A model generated the notes under the pieces. It had not been told where the DNA came from. It saw only the letters and a program-made list of their open reading frames with translations, and ran no database searches. Shown here piece by piece: positions 7,881-15,518 of a stretch of DNA of 56,241 nucleotides. Within the stretch, counting starts at the first letter, position 1; the number at the start of each line of letters is the position of its first letter. The stretch covers positions 1 through 56,241 of the forward strand of contig JAFXTO010000026.1 of NCBI GenBank assembly GCA_017535725.1, in the 5' to 3' direction. This DNA comes from Bacteroidaceae bacterium (GTDB lineage Bacteria; Bacteroidota; Bacteroidia; Bacteroidales; Bacteroidaceae). A program made the position numbers and the translations under genes.

Positions 7881-8147
7881 TTAAGTAGGTATTCAAAATT
7901 AGTTTACATAATTATCCGTAGGTGCGTTTCACGTCTTTTAATTTCTCTTTGGCGCATATTTTCCTCTTATCCTCAGTCACATAGCTCGCTATTACCTCCG
8001 TCGCCATAGGAGTTATGGCTCCCCTCATCGGGTACGGATGGCCCAAGGGCAATCCTCTGAAAGCCCCTCTTCGCCTTCGGCTAAAAAAAAAATCTGCATC
8101 CAAATAGAAACTAAAATACATAAAACTAATTTTGAACACCTACTTTA
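7881..8147. mobile_element. MITE-like element with 25-bp terminal inverted repeats
   Basis: The termini 7881-7905 and 8123-8147 match in inverted orientation at 23 of 25 positions (core GTTCAAAATTAGTTT or GTATTCAAAATTAG on the two sides). They bound 267 bp with no transposase. A minus-strand frame across the interior includes ITPMATEVIASYVTEDKR but has no domain I recognise. Size, terminal symmetry and lack of coding capacity fit a non-autonomous mobile element between gdhA and tRNA-Val. I cannot see a clear target duplication. Confidence 0.6.
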
Positions 8148-8206
8148 TAGGACAATATACCACATAAAAAAAGCCTTGAGAAGAAAGAGCTGGGGAAGGG
8201 AGAACG

Positions 8207-8281
8207 TGGGCGCTGACGGATTCGAACCGCCGACCCTCTGCTTGTAAGGCAGATGCTCTGAACCAGCTGAGCTAAGCGCCC
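8207..8281 (-). tRNA. tRNA-Val (anticodon TAC)
   Basis: The minus strand folds as a cloverleaf. The acceptor 5' arm GGGCGCT pairs with the 3' AGCGCCC, the D-arm region contains AGCTCAGCTGGTTCAGAGC, the anticodon stem-loop is TCTGC-CTTACAA-GCAGA with anticodon TAC, and the T arm holds GGTTCGAATCC. CCA is not encoded. Confidence 0.95.
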
Positions 8282-8484
8282 TGGGCGCTCTTTCCTCTCA
8301 AAGGCGGTGCAAAAGTACTGCTTTTCGCTGATACCTCCAAATATTTCAACCCTTTTTTTCATTTTTCATGGCAGAAACGTGATTTTTTAAGGTCTTGAGG
8401 TGCTATTTGCCACATAAGATGGTACAAGAAAGCTAAGCCCAAGTCGGTCATAAGGATTAATTTGGGTTAAATGGCCGTACATAT

Positions 8485-8524
8485 AAAAAAGCGCCCATCC
8501 AATTCCCGAAGGAACGGATGGGCG
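8485..8524 (-). terminator. Rho-independent terminator of the rplM-tsf operon
   Basis: On the minus strand, CGCCCATCC and GGATGGGCGC pair with an inner TTCC-TTCG-GGAA hairpin and are followed by TTTTTT. It starts 20 bases after the tsf stop. Confidence 0.9.
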
Positions 8525-8543
8525 TAAATTCTGTCTTTATGGC

Positions 8544-9539
8544 TTATTCAGCGCGGAGAGTGAAGCGCTTGAAAGCAACAATAGTCAGTGCTGAGTCGAT
8601 GCTCTTCAGGTACTGAGCCACGGTCTGGTTCTTGTCCCAGATGTACTCCTGCTCCAGGAGGCAGCTCTCCTTGAAGAACTTCTTCAGACGACCCTGTGCG
8701 ATGTTCTGAATCATCTGCTCGGGCAGGTTGGCAGCCTTCTCAGCAGCCACCTTCTCCTTGATCTCGCGAACCATAGCGGCCTGCTCGGGAGTAATCCAAC
8801 CCTTAGCCATGTTGGACTCGATGTGGTCCTCGCTGTCCACGTGGGCGGGATTGACACCAGCCTTGCGGATGGCGGCCTCCACAGCCTTGGCAACCTGCTC
8901 TTCCTTTGTCTTCTCGATGGCAACGCGCAGTTCGCTGTCCTTCACTTCCTGAGGCACGCTGCTCTCGTCGATGGCAACGGGGCTTGCGCTGGCAATCTGC
9001 ATAGCGATGTTCTTACCGACGGTGGCGTCTTCAACAGCCTTGTTGAAAGCAACCATGGTGCAGAGGGTGTGCTTGCCCTGGTGGTCGTAGGTGGCAATGA
9101 ATTCGCCTTCGACAACATTGTAGCCGTCGAGTTCCATCTTCTCACCGGTGATACCGCTGCGTGCAACAACGGCATCCTGAACGGTAGCATCACCCATAGG
9201 CAGAGCCTTCACCTCCTCCAGTGTCTTGCAGCGTGCAGCCACAGCAGCATCGAGGATGTCCTGAGTCAGCTTGACAAAGTCAGCATTGTTGGCAACAAAG
9301 TCAGTTTCGCACTTCAGGGCGATGATGGCAGCAAAATTGCCATCCACCTTGACAACGACGCAACCTTCGGCTGCCTCGCGGTCGCTGCGCTTGGCAGCAA
9401 CAGCCTGACCCTTCTTGCGGATGATTTCGATGGCGGGTTCGAGTTCGCCATTGCTCTCTTCGAGAGCTTTCTTACAATCTGCCAGACCTGCACCAGTCAT
9501 TTCGCGCAGTTTCTGGATATCTTTGATTGATACAGCCAT
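8544..9539 (-). CDS. tsf: Elongation factor Ts
   Basis: Nucleotide-exchange factor for EF-Tu. The 331 residues begin with the UBA-like segment IKDIQKLREMTGAGLADCKK (residues 5-24), followed by the signature CETDFVANNADF near residue 77. The core is the two-subdomain dimerisation fold. It is last in rplM-rpsI-rpsB-tsf. A GC-rich hairpin sits only about 10 nt before the ATG and could influence its expression relative to rpsB. A strong terminator follows. Confidence 0.97.
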   Translation of the reverse strand: MAVSIKDIQKLREMTGAGLADCKKALEESNGELEPAIEIIRKKGQAVAAKRSDREAAEGCVVVKVDGNFAAIIALKCETDFVANNADFVKLTQDILDAAVAARCKTLEEVKALPMGDATVQDAVVARSGITGEKMELDGYNVVEGEFIATYDHQGKHTLCTMVAFNKAVEDATVGKNIAMQIASASPVAIDESSVPQEVKDSELRVAIEKTKEEQVAKAVEAAIRKAGVNPAHVDSEDHIESNMAKGWITPEQAAMVREIKEKVAAEKAANLPEQMIQNIAQGRLKKFFKESCLLEQEYIWDKNQTVAQYLKSIDSALTIVAFKRFTLRAE

Positions 9540-9549
9540 TTTCTTTTTC

Positions 9550-9564
9550 GCGGGCTTGGCCCGC
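9550..9564 (-). promoter_or_regulatory. Hairpin just upstream of tsf start
   Basis: GCGGGC-CAA-GCCCGC on the minus strand ends 10 bases before the tsf ATG and is followed by an A-rich GAAAAAGAAA. A 6-bp GC stem at this position could affect initiation or mark a processing site. Confidence 0.45.
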
Positions 9565-9574
9565 AGTTTTTATA

Positions 9575-9663
9575 GTTTAATGTTTAATGAAAATTGTTTA
9601 AAGTCTAAGGAATAAACTCAATGTGTAGTTACCACATTAAACTTTAAACCTTAAACTTTAAAC
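9575..9663. repeat. Heptamer repeats in rpsB-tsf gap
   Basis: GTTTAAT units at 9575 and 9582 and a GTTTAAA at 9596 face four NTTAAAC units (9636-9663) in opposite orientation, so the gap can fold on itself. The same family, in the same inverted arrangement, occurs at 47205-47312. Confidence 0.65.
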
Positions 9664-9669
9664 TAAGCT

Positions 9670-10482
9670 TTATGCCTCTTCGGGAGCTTCAGCCTCCTCA
9701 GCCTCTTCGGCTTCGGCCTCATCTTCTACACGTGCGCTCTTGCGTCCACCGCGCTCAGCCTTTTCCTCAGCAGCCTCGGTGTCCACGCGCTCAGCCTTAC
9801 GCTCCTCGATACCTTCGGCGATAGCCTCGCAGCATGCGTCGAGGATGACTTCGATGCTCTTGCTGGCGTCGTCGTTAGCGGGGATGACGAAGTCCACGTT
9901 GTCGGGGTTGGAGTTGGTGTCCACGATACCGAAGACGGGGATTCCCAGACGGTTGGCCTCGCGAACAGCAATCTGCTCCTTCAGGACGTCAACGACGAAG
10001 AGGGCAGCGGGCAGACGGGTGAGGTCAGCCACAGAACCGAGGTTCTTCTCCAGCTTGGCACGCTGGCGGCTGATCTGCAGAGCCTCGCGCTTGCTGAGGT
10101 TGGCGTAGGTGCCATCAGCGGTGAGCTTGTCGATGTTAGCCATCTTCTTCACAGCCTTGCGGATGGTGGCGAAGTTGGTGAGCATGCCACCGGGCCAGCG
10201 CTCGATGACGTAGGGCATGTTGATAGACGTAGCCTTCTCGGCGACGACGGTCTTGGCCTGTTTCTTAGTAGCAACAAAAAGGATTTTGCGGCCGCTCTTG
10301 GCGATGTTCTTCAGGGCCTCTGCAGCCTCGTCAATCTTCACAACGGTCTTGTGGAGGTCGATGATATGAATGCCATTCTTCTCCATGAAGATATAAGGAG
10401 CCATGGCGGGATTCCACTTACGCTTGAGGTGTCCGAAGTGACTACCAGCCTCAAGGAGTGTATCAAAGTTTGTTCTTGACAT
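9670..10482 (-). CDS. rpsB: 30S ribosomal protein S2
   Basis: Component of the small ribosomal subunit. It starts MSRTNFDTLLEAGSHFGHLK and carries the S2 signatures FGHLKRKWNPAMAPYIF and GIPVFGIVDTNSNPD. At 270 residues it is longer than typical S2 because of a charged C-terminal tail rich in Glu and Ala (from about residue 225). A 236-bp gap separates it from rpsI, and a repeat-containing gap separates it from tsf. Confidence 0.97.
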   Translation of the reverse strand: MSRTNFDTLLEAGSHFGHLKRKWNPAMAPYIFMEKNGIHIIDLHKTVVKIDEAAEALKNIAKSGRKILFVATKKQAKTVVAEKATSINMPYVIERWPGGMLTNFATIRKAVKKMANIDKLTADGTYANLSKREALQISRQRAKLEKNLGSVADLTRLPAALFVVDVLKEQIAVREANRLGIPVFGIVDTNSNPDNVDFVIPANDDASKSIEVILDACCEAIAEGIEERKAERVDTEAAEEKAERGGRKSARVEDEAEAEEAEEAEAPEEA

Positions 10483-10718
10483 AATAATGTTTTAATGAAT
10501 AATGGTTTACTTTCTTTTGGGTTAACTGTTAACCAATCCTGCGGTAACTATATTGGACAATTTGACAATTTACGATTGGACAATTGCCTTGAGGTCCGCA
10601 CGATTTAGATACTAAACGCTTGCCGATTTAAGGATTTAAGGATTTTATATTTAAAGATTTAAGCGGCATCCGCCAACTTGCAATCAATAAAATGTAAATC
10701 GATAAATCGTAAATAGAA
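10483..10718. other. AT-rich gap between rpsI and rpsB
   Basis: No gene seen. It holds short repeat phrases of the ACAATTTGACAATTTACGAT type, GGATTTAAGGATTTAAGG, and the palindrome GGTTAACTGTTAACC near 10520. An rpsB leader or extra promoter could lie here. I cannot define one. Confidence 0.5.
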
Positions 10719-11105
10719 TCAGCGTTTGCTGAACTGGAAGCGACGACGTGCCTTGGGCTGACCGGGCTTCTTGCGCTCCACAGCGCGTGGGTCGCGGGTC
10801 ATGAAACCTTCTGCACGGAGGGCCTTCTTGTCCTCGGCGTTGATCTTAACGAGGGCGCGGGCGATGGCGAGGCGCAGTGCCTGGCTCTGTCCGGTGAAGC
10901 CGCCACCGAAGAGGTTCACTTTGATATCATACTTCTCAGCCACGTCGAGCAGCGTCAGAGGCTGCTTCACCACATACTGAAGGATGGTGCTGGGGAAGTA
11001 CTCGGTCAGGTCTTTCTTGTTGATGGTAATCTTACCATTGCCCTCTGTTACATAAACACGGGCTACGGCGCACTTGCGGCGACCTAATGCATTAACTACT
11101 GCCAT
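10719..11105 (-). CDS. rpsI: 30S ribosomal protein S9
   Basis: Small-subunit protein whose C-terminal tail reaches the P-site tRNA. The 128 residues carry the family signature GGGFTGQSQALRLAIARAL (about 67-85) and the basic terminus KARRRFQFSKR. It follows rplM by 6 bases, the conserved L13-S9 pair. Confidence 0.97.
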   Translation of the reverse strand: MAVVNALGRRKCAVARVYVTEGNGKITINKKDLTEYFPSTILQYVVKQPLTLLDVAEKYDIKVNLFGGGFTGQSQALRLAIARALVKINAEDKKALRAEGFMTRDPRAVERKKPGQPKARRRFQFSKR

Positions 11106-11111
11106 TTCTGT

Positions 11112-11573
11112 TTACTTATAGAGGTTAATATCGATGGCCTTGGGCTGTTGTGCCTCGTGCTTGTGCTCCGGACCCTCGTAGATATAGAGGTTGGTGAGCA
11201 GGCGAGCGGCCAGTTTGTTCTTGGGGAGCATACCCTTGACAACGCGGCGGAGGAGTTTCTCGTAGCCGTTGGGCTTGGCGATGATTTCAGCAGGTGTGCT
11301 GGCCTTCTGACCGCCGGGGTACATGCTGTAGCGGAGATAAACGCGGTCGGTCATCTTCTTTCCTGTGAGCTGAATCTTTTCGGCGTTGATGATGATGACG
11401 TTGTCGCCGCAGTCCACGTGGGGAGTGAAGTTGGGCTTGTACTTACCACGCAGGAGCTTAGCCACTCTGGTGGCGAGACGACCGAGTACCTGATCGGTGG
11501 CGTCTACGACTACCCATTCCTTCTGGGCGGTCACCTTGTTGGCAGAAATGGTTTTGTAACTTAACGTGTCCAT
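11112..11573 (-). CDS. rplM: 50S ribosomal protein L13
   Basis: Early-assembly protein of the large subunit. I use the ATG at 11573 (MDTLSYKTISANK), giving 153 residues as expected. The frame stays open to 11666, but those 31 extra residues are unlike L13. Typical segments are WVVVDATDQVLGRLA, HVDCGDNVIIINAEKI and the C-terminal YEGPEHKHEAQQP. It is first of four genes; the promoter about 170 bp upstream leaves a long leader. Confidence 0.96.
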   Translation of the reverse strand: MDTLSYKTISANKVTAQKEWVVVDATDQVLGRLATRVAKLLRGKYKPNFTPHVDCGDNVIIINAEKIQLTGKKMTDRVYLRYSMYPGGQKASTPAEIIAKPNGYEKLLRRVVKGMLPKNKLAARLLTNLYIYEGPEHKHEAQQPKAIDINLYK

Positions 11574-11742
11574 TCTTGTTGTTAAACTTGTTTTTGTTGT
11601 ACTACTAATGTTTCTTGTCACCGGGCTTTCACCGGCACGCTTTTCATACTGCGATTCCCTAACCACTTTCCCAGGCCAATGAAAAAGCTATTAACACGCA
11701 GATAATGAGCCTCTTGATGGCTCTCTGATAATAATCGGCTTG

Positions 11743-11773
11743 CAAAGGTACTGCTTTTTTGTGAATTGACAAG
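11743..11773 (-). promoter_or_regulatory. Probable promoter of rplM operon
   Basis: On the minus strand CTTG (11773-11770), a 19-nt spacer and TACCTTTG (11750-11743) approximate the consensus; the -33 box differs at one base. Confidence 0.6.
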
Positions 11774-11999
11774 CATTTTTTGCTTTTTTTTTCGCTTTCA
11801 CGCTATTTTTCCGATTTAGGACAAGACAAGGACGCAACGTGCAAGAGGCCAGGAAGGAGGCAAATAATATAAGGTACGTGCACATGTAGCCACGGGTTCG
11901 TAATGTGACAAAACCGATGCAAAAGAAGAAGAAAAAGGGCTCTAAAAAGGTCGAAAAGCAAAAAAAAAGGATATATTATTCCATTTTCTTAAAGAAATA

Positions 12000-12031
12000 T
12001 TTGCTCATTCTATAAAATGTCCCTACCTTTG
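12000..12031 (+). promoter_or_regulatory. Promoter of capD-like gene
   Basis: TTTG (12000-12003), 20-nt spacer and TACCTTTG (12024-12031) match the -33/-7 form. The ATG is at 12085. Confidence 0.75.
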
Positions 12032-12084
12032 CAGTACAAATTACACTTATAGTACATTTCTGATAACGGAAGTCTGACCTTGAT

Positions 12085-14001
12085 ATGAGCGCTATCAATA
12101 CATTTTTTCGCTGGTATTTTTCCCGCAACGCCCTCCCTTACTGGGGAGTTTTAATCTTTGATTCTTTTGTCGTTCTTTTTTCTGGTTTGGTGTGCTATGG
12201 CCTTGACCATGGCCCAGTGAGCACCTATCATAACTTCTGGCCTCTGTTGGGCACGCTGTTCTTCTATCTCATCTTTTTTATCATAGGTTTCCGCGTCACT
12301 CGGATTTATTCCGGTGTGCTGCGCTATTCGTCGTTCGCCGACCTCTACCGAATAGGCTTAGCGAACCTGATTGGCCTATCCTGCGTGGTCATCCTCCGTT
12401 GGTTCTTCCACGCCGACGACTACCTCGTTCCCATCCGCACGAAGGAACTTATCTTCATGGGCATTCTGGCTACTGCCATCATGGCGGCAATTCGGGTCAT
12501 GGTGAAATTCATGTACGAGCGCGTGCTTGACAGCACCACCCACCGAGCAGCCTTCATCTATGGTGTCCGCACAGGCGGTATTGCCCTGGCGAAGGGTTTG
12601 CACGTGTCTGATCCTGTTCGCTTCACGCTGAAAGGCTTTGTCAGCGATGCCGATGACATGGTTGGCCACACGCTGCAAGGCGTTCGTGTCTACAAGAATG
12701 ACGGAGACCTGATAGCGACGATGAAGCAGATGAAGGTGACGGCACTGCTCGTGTCACCCCTGAAACGCGACCGTCTTCTTGAGAACCAAGACATGGTGAA
12801 CAATCTGCTGGATGCAGGCATCGGCATTTACATGAGCGACATCGCCCAGAAGTGGGACGGCAAGAGCGACCTCGGCGCAAACACCCTGCACGAAGTCCAG
12901 ATTGAGGACCTGCTTCCGCGTGAAGAGATCCAGGTCGACCTGCAAGCCGTGGAGGAACTGCTCCGGGGCCAGAGAATCCTTATCACAGGCTCCGCAGGCA
13001 GTATCGGTTCCGAGATGGTACGTCAGATAGCCAAGTTCCAGCCTTCGGAGATGATTCTGGTGGACGAAGCGGAGACTCCCCAGCACGACATCCGCCTGAT
13101 GATGGCAGGTCAACACCCCGACGTGCCGGCAGAGACCATCGTCACGAGCATCACCAACCAGTCGCGCATGGAACAGATTTTCCGCAGCCATCGTCCTGAC
13201 TTTGTCTTCCACGCCGCCGCCTACAAGCACGTCCCGATGATGGAGGACAACCCCAGTGAGGCCGTCTTTAATAATATATATGGTACGCGCGTGATAGCCG
13301 ACCTCTCGGTGAAGTATGGCGTGAAGAAATTCGTGATGATATCCACCGACAAGGCCGTGAACCCCACAAACGTCATGGGCTGTTCCAAGCGTATCTGCGA
13401 AATCTACTGCCAGTCGCTGAACCAAGCCATCTTGGACGGCGTCGTGAAAGGTCAGACACAGTTTGTGACCACCCGCTTCGGCAACGTTCTAGGCAGCAAC
13501 GGTTCCGTCATCCCCCTCTTCCGCGAACAAATCAAGAACGGAGGCCCCGTCACCGTCACCCACCCCAATATTATCCGCTACTTCATGCTCATTCCCGAAG
13601 CCTGCAAACTCGTCCTCGAGGCAGGCACGATGGGCAAGGGGGGCGAGATTTTTGTCTTCGACATGGGCAAGCCCGTGAAGATTGCAGAACTCGCACGTCG
13701 TATGATTCTGTTGTCCGGAGCCATTAACGTCGAGGTGAAGTTCACGGGCCTGCGCGACGGCGAGAAGCTCTACGAAGAGGTGCTCAACGACCAGGAAATC
13801 ACCAAGCCCACCTTCAACAAGAAAATCAAGATTGCCCAAGTGCGCGAGTACGACTACGCCGAAGCATGTCAGGCCATCGACCAACTCTTGGAACTCAGCC
13901 TCCAGTACGATGACATGGAGACGGTGCGCCAAATGAAGCAGATCGTGCCCGAATACAAGAGCCAACATTCCAAGTATGAAACCTTGGACAAGGCGCAGTA
14001 A
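12085..14001 (+). CDS. Membrane nucleotide-sugar dehydratase/epimerase (CapD/PglF type)
   Basis: Probable UDP-GlcNAc 4,6-dehydratase or related enzyme feeding surface polysaccharide or glycoprotein glycan synthesis. The 638 residues start with four membrane helices (about 15-125), followed by a Rossmann-like domain (HRAAFIYGVRTGGIALAKGL) and the catalytic short-chain-dehydrogenase domain. Nucleotide binding is shown by ITGSAGSIGSEMV (about 301-313), and the active-site region by STDKAVNPTNVMGCSKR, where Met replaces the usual catalytic Tyr as in FlaA1/PglF-type dehydratases. Neighbouring T9SS genes are suggestive, since T9SS cargo can be anchored to A-LPS, but a functional link is inference. 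Confidence 0.9.
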   Translation: MSAINTFFRWYFSRNALPYWGVLIFDSFVVLFSGLVCYGLDHGPVSTYHNFWPLLGTLFFYLIFFIIGFRVTRIYSGVLRYSSFADLYRIGLANLIGLSCVVILRWFFHADDYLVPIRTKELIFMGILATAIMAAIRVMVKFMYERVLDSTTHRAAFIYGVRTGGIALAKGLHVSDPVRFTLKGFVSDADDMVGHTLQGVRVYKNDGDLIATMKQMKVTALLVSPLKRDRLLENQDMVNNLLDAGIGIYMSDIAQKWDGKSDLGANTLHEVQIEDLLPREEIQVDLQAVEELLRGQRILITGSAGSIGSEMVRQIAKFQPSEMILVDEAETPQHDIRLMMAGQHPDVPAETIVTSITNQSRMEQIFRSHRPDFVFHAAAYKHVPMMEDNPSEAVFNNIYGTRVIADLSVKYGVKKFVMISTDKAVNPTNVMGCSKRICEIYCQSLNQAILDGVVKGQTQFVTTRFGNVLGSNGSVIPLFREQIKNGGPVTVTHPNIIRYFMLIPEACKLVLEAGTMGKGGEIFVFDMGKPVKIAELARRMILLSGAINVEVKFTGLRDGEKLYEEVLNDQEITKPTFNKKIKIAQVREYDYAEACQAIDQLLELSLQYDDMETVRQMKQIVPEYKSQHSKYETLDKAQ

Positions 14002-14020
14002 CATATTTTAAGGCAGATTT

Positions 14021-14052
14021 TTTGGCGCAATGGGCTGCAAGCAGTACCTTTG
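14021..14052 (+). promoter_or_regulatory. Promoter of DUF4827 gene
   Basis: TTTG (14021-14024), 20-nt spacer and TACCTTTG (14045-14052) make a full consensus promoter, separating this gene from the capD-like gene. Confidence 0.75.
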
Positions 14053-14064
14053 CGCCAAAATTGT

Positions 14065-14130
14065 AAAAAAGAGCCGTCCGCAAGGCGGTCAACCCCGAAA
14101 AAAGAGCCGTCCACAAGGCGGCTAACCCCA
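14065..14130 (+). repeat. Two tandem 33-bp hairpin units in leader
   Basis: Units 14065-14097 and 14098-14130 are near-identical, each AAAAAAGAGCCGTCC followed by an ACAA or GCAA loop, GGCGG and ACCCC. Each folds into a short GC-rich stem-loop. They lie between promoter and start codon, so both should be in the mRNA leader. Confidence 0.75.
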
Positions 14131-14139
14131 AAAGAAGAC

Positions 14140-14886
14140 ATGAACCTAAAATCCCACAAGTCCCTGGTCCTGCTCCTGCTTGCTGGAGCTGTGGCCGTGG
14201 TTGGAATCGTCGTCAGCGCCTGCAGCAAAGACGAGACCTACGCCGAGAAGAAAGAGAAGGAACGCGATGCCATTTCCAGCTTCATCCATCAAGACAAAGC
14301 CATCATGATTGATGGCGATACCGTTGTGTACATCGGCAACATCGATGTCATCACCGAGGAGGAGTTCGACGCTCAGGACAGCATCACCCAAATCAAGTAT
14401 CACTACGACGCGCGAGGCCGCATGGTTTACGACCGCAACGAGTACGTCCTCTTCGGCAACGGCGTGTACATGCAGATTGTCCGTCCTGGCGTGGGCGAGA
14501 AGCTGGAGCCAGGCAAGTCCAAGCGCGTCATCGCCCGCTATCTGGAATACAACATCATGGGCGACTCGATTCAGACGCGCAACGATGTGCTGTATTTCCT
14601 GACAACGCCGGACATCATTGACGTTTCCAACAACTACGGCACCTTCACCGCCTCGTTCAACACCTCTGACGGGGGCGGCGCCATGTATCGTTTCTACAAT
14701 GCCACCAGCGTGCCAGCCGGTTGGCTGATGCCCTTCAAATACATCCACCTGGGACGCCAGCTCAAGGCCGACGACGAGATTTCCAAGGTGCGCCTCATCG
14801 TGCCGCATTCCCAGGGTCACAGTCAGGCAAACCAGAACGTTCAACCCTTCTTCTACCAAATCACGTTCCAGCAGATGCGTGACTGA
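14140..14886 (+). CDS. DUF4827 family lipoprotein (FKBP-like)
   Basis: A Bacteroidales envelope lipoprotein of the DUF4827 family, thought to be related to FKBP-type folds. I do not know its substrate. Start is the ATG at 14140 (MNLKSHKSLVLLLL): the signal peptide ends with VSACSK, giving Cys about 25 as the lipidation site. Diagnostic stretches are EKKEKERDAISSFI, EYVLFGNGVYMQIVR and VRLIVPHSQGHSQANQNVQP near the end. The frame extends upstream to 14050 only through the two leader repeats. FAH and porU follow with small gaps, so it may head that operon. Confidence 0.85.
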   Translation: MNLKSHKSLVLLLLAGAVAVVGIVVSACSKDETYAEKKEKERDAISSFIHQDKAIMIDGDTVVYIGNIDVITEEEFDAQDSITQIKYHYDARGRMVYDRNEYVLFGNGVYMQIVRPGVGEKLEPGKSKRVIARYLEYNIMGDSIQTRNDVLYFLTTPDIIDVSNNYGTFTASFNTSDGGGAMYRFYNATSVPAGWLMPFKYIHLGRQLKADDEISKVRLIVPHSQGHSQANQNVQPFFYQITFQQMRD

Positions 14887-14897
14887 TCACCCGTGCA

Positions 14898-15518
14898 ATG
14901 AAGATCTTCGCCGTAGGAATGAACTACGCGGAGCACAATAAAGAGCTCCACGGTACGTTATATAATACAGAAGCCCCTGTCATCTTCACGAAGGCGGACT
15001 CCGCGCTGCTCACCAGCCCCCATCCGTTCTTCATCCCAGACTTCACCCAGCGATGTGACTACGAAGCCGAACTCGTCGTACGCATCTGCCGCTTGGGACG
15101 CAGCATCCCGCAGCGTTTCGCCCATCGGTACTACGATGCCGTGACCATAGGCATCGACTTTACTGCACGCGACCTGCAGCAGCAGCTGTCCGCCAAAGGG
15201 CATCCCTGGGAACTCTGCAAGGGATTCGACGGGAGTGCCGCCGTAGGACGTTTCGTGCCGAAGGAGAGTCTTGGGCGCGACATCCAGGACTTGCACTTCC
15301 ATCTGGACATCAATGGCCAGACGGTGCAGCAGGGGCATACCGCCGACATGCTCCGCCCGGTCGATGAGCTGGTGAGCTACATCAGTCAGTTCTTCACCCT
15401 GAAGACGGGCGACCTCCTCTACACGGGTACTCCGGCTGGTGTGGGCCCTGTCCACGAGAACGACCACCTCTGCGGCTGGCTCGAAGATCAAAAGCTATTG
15501 GAATTCAACGTAAAGTGA
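14898..15518 (+). CDS. Fumarylacetoacetate hydrolase family protein
   Basis: Member of the FAH superfamily, which cleaves or decarboxylates small dioxo acids with a divalent metal. The 206 residues begin MKIFAVGMNYAEHNKELHG. Family features are YEAELVVRI (metal-binding Glu), IGIDFTARDLQQ, the KGFDGSAAVG segment and a C-terminal YTGTPAGVGPV. Exact substrate unknown; oxaloacetate tautomerase or acylpyruvase activity is typical for short single-domain members. The stop overlaps the GTG start of porU, so the two are probably co-translated. Confidence 0.9.
   Translation: MKIFAVGMNYAEHNKELHGTLYNTEAPVIFTKADSALLTSPHPFFIPDFTQRCDYEAELVVRICRLGRSIPQRFAHRYYDAVTIGIDFTARDLQQQLSAKGHPWELCKGFDGSAAVGRFVPKESLGRDIQDLHFHLDINGQTVQQGHTADMLRPVDELVSYISQFFTLKTGDLLYTGTPAGVGPVHENDHLCGWLEDQKLLEFNVK

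Larger units (their letters stand above)
11574..12084. other. Divergent promoter region, rplM / capD-like
   Basis: A 511-bp gap without a gene, holding outward-facing promoters for rplM and the capD-like gene. The transcribed rplM leader (about 160 nt) contains a hairpin GAGCC-ATCAAGA-GGCTC near 11710-11727 that could be a ribosomal-protein leader structure. This last point is inference. Confidence 0.6.

Noticed and set aside
7912-8139. 75-codon minus-strand gene inside the MITE-like element
   Set aside because: No family recognised and the frame ends within the terminal repeat; at most a relic.
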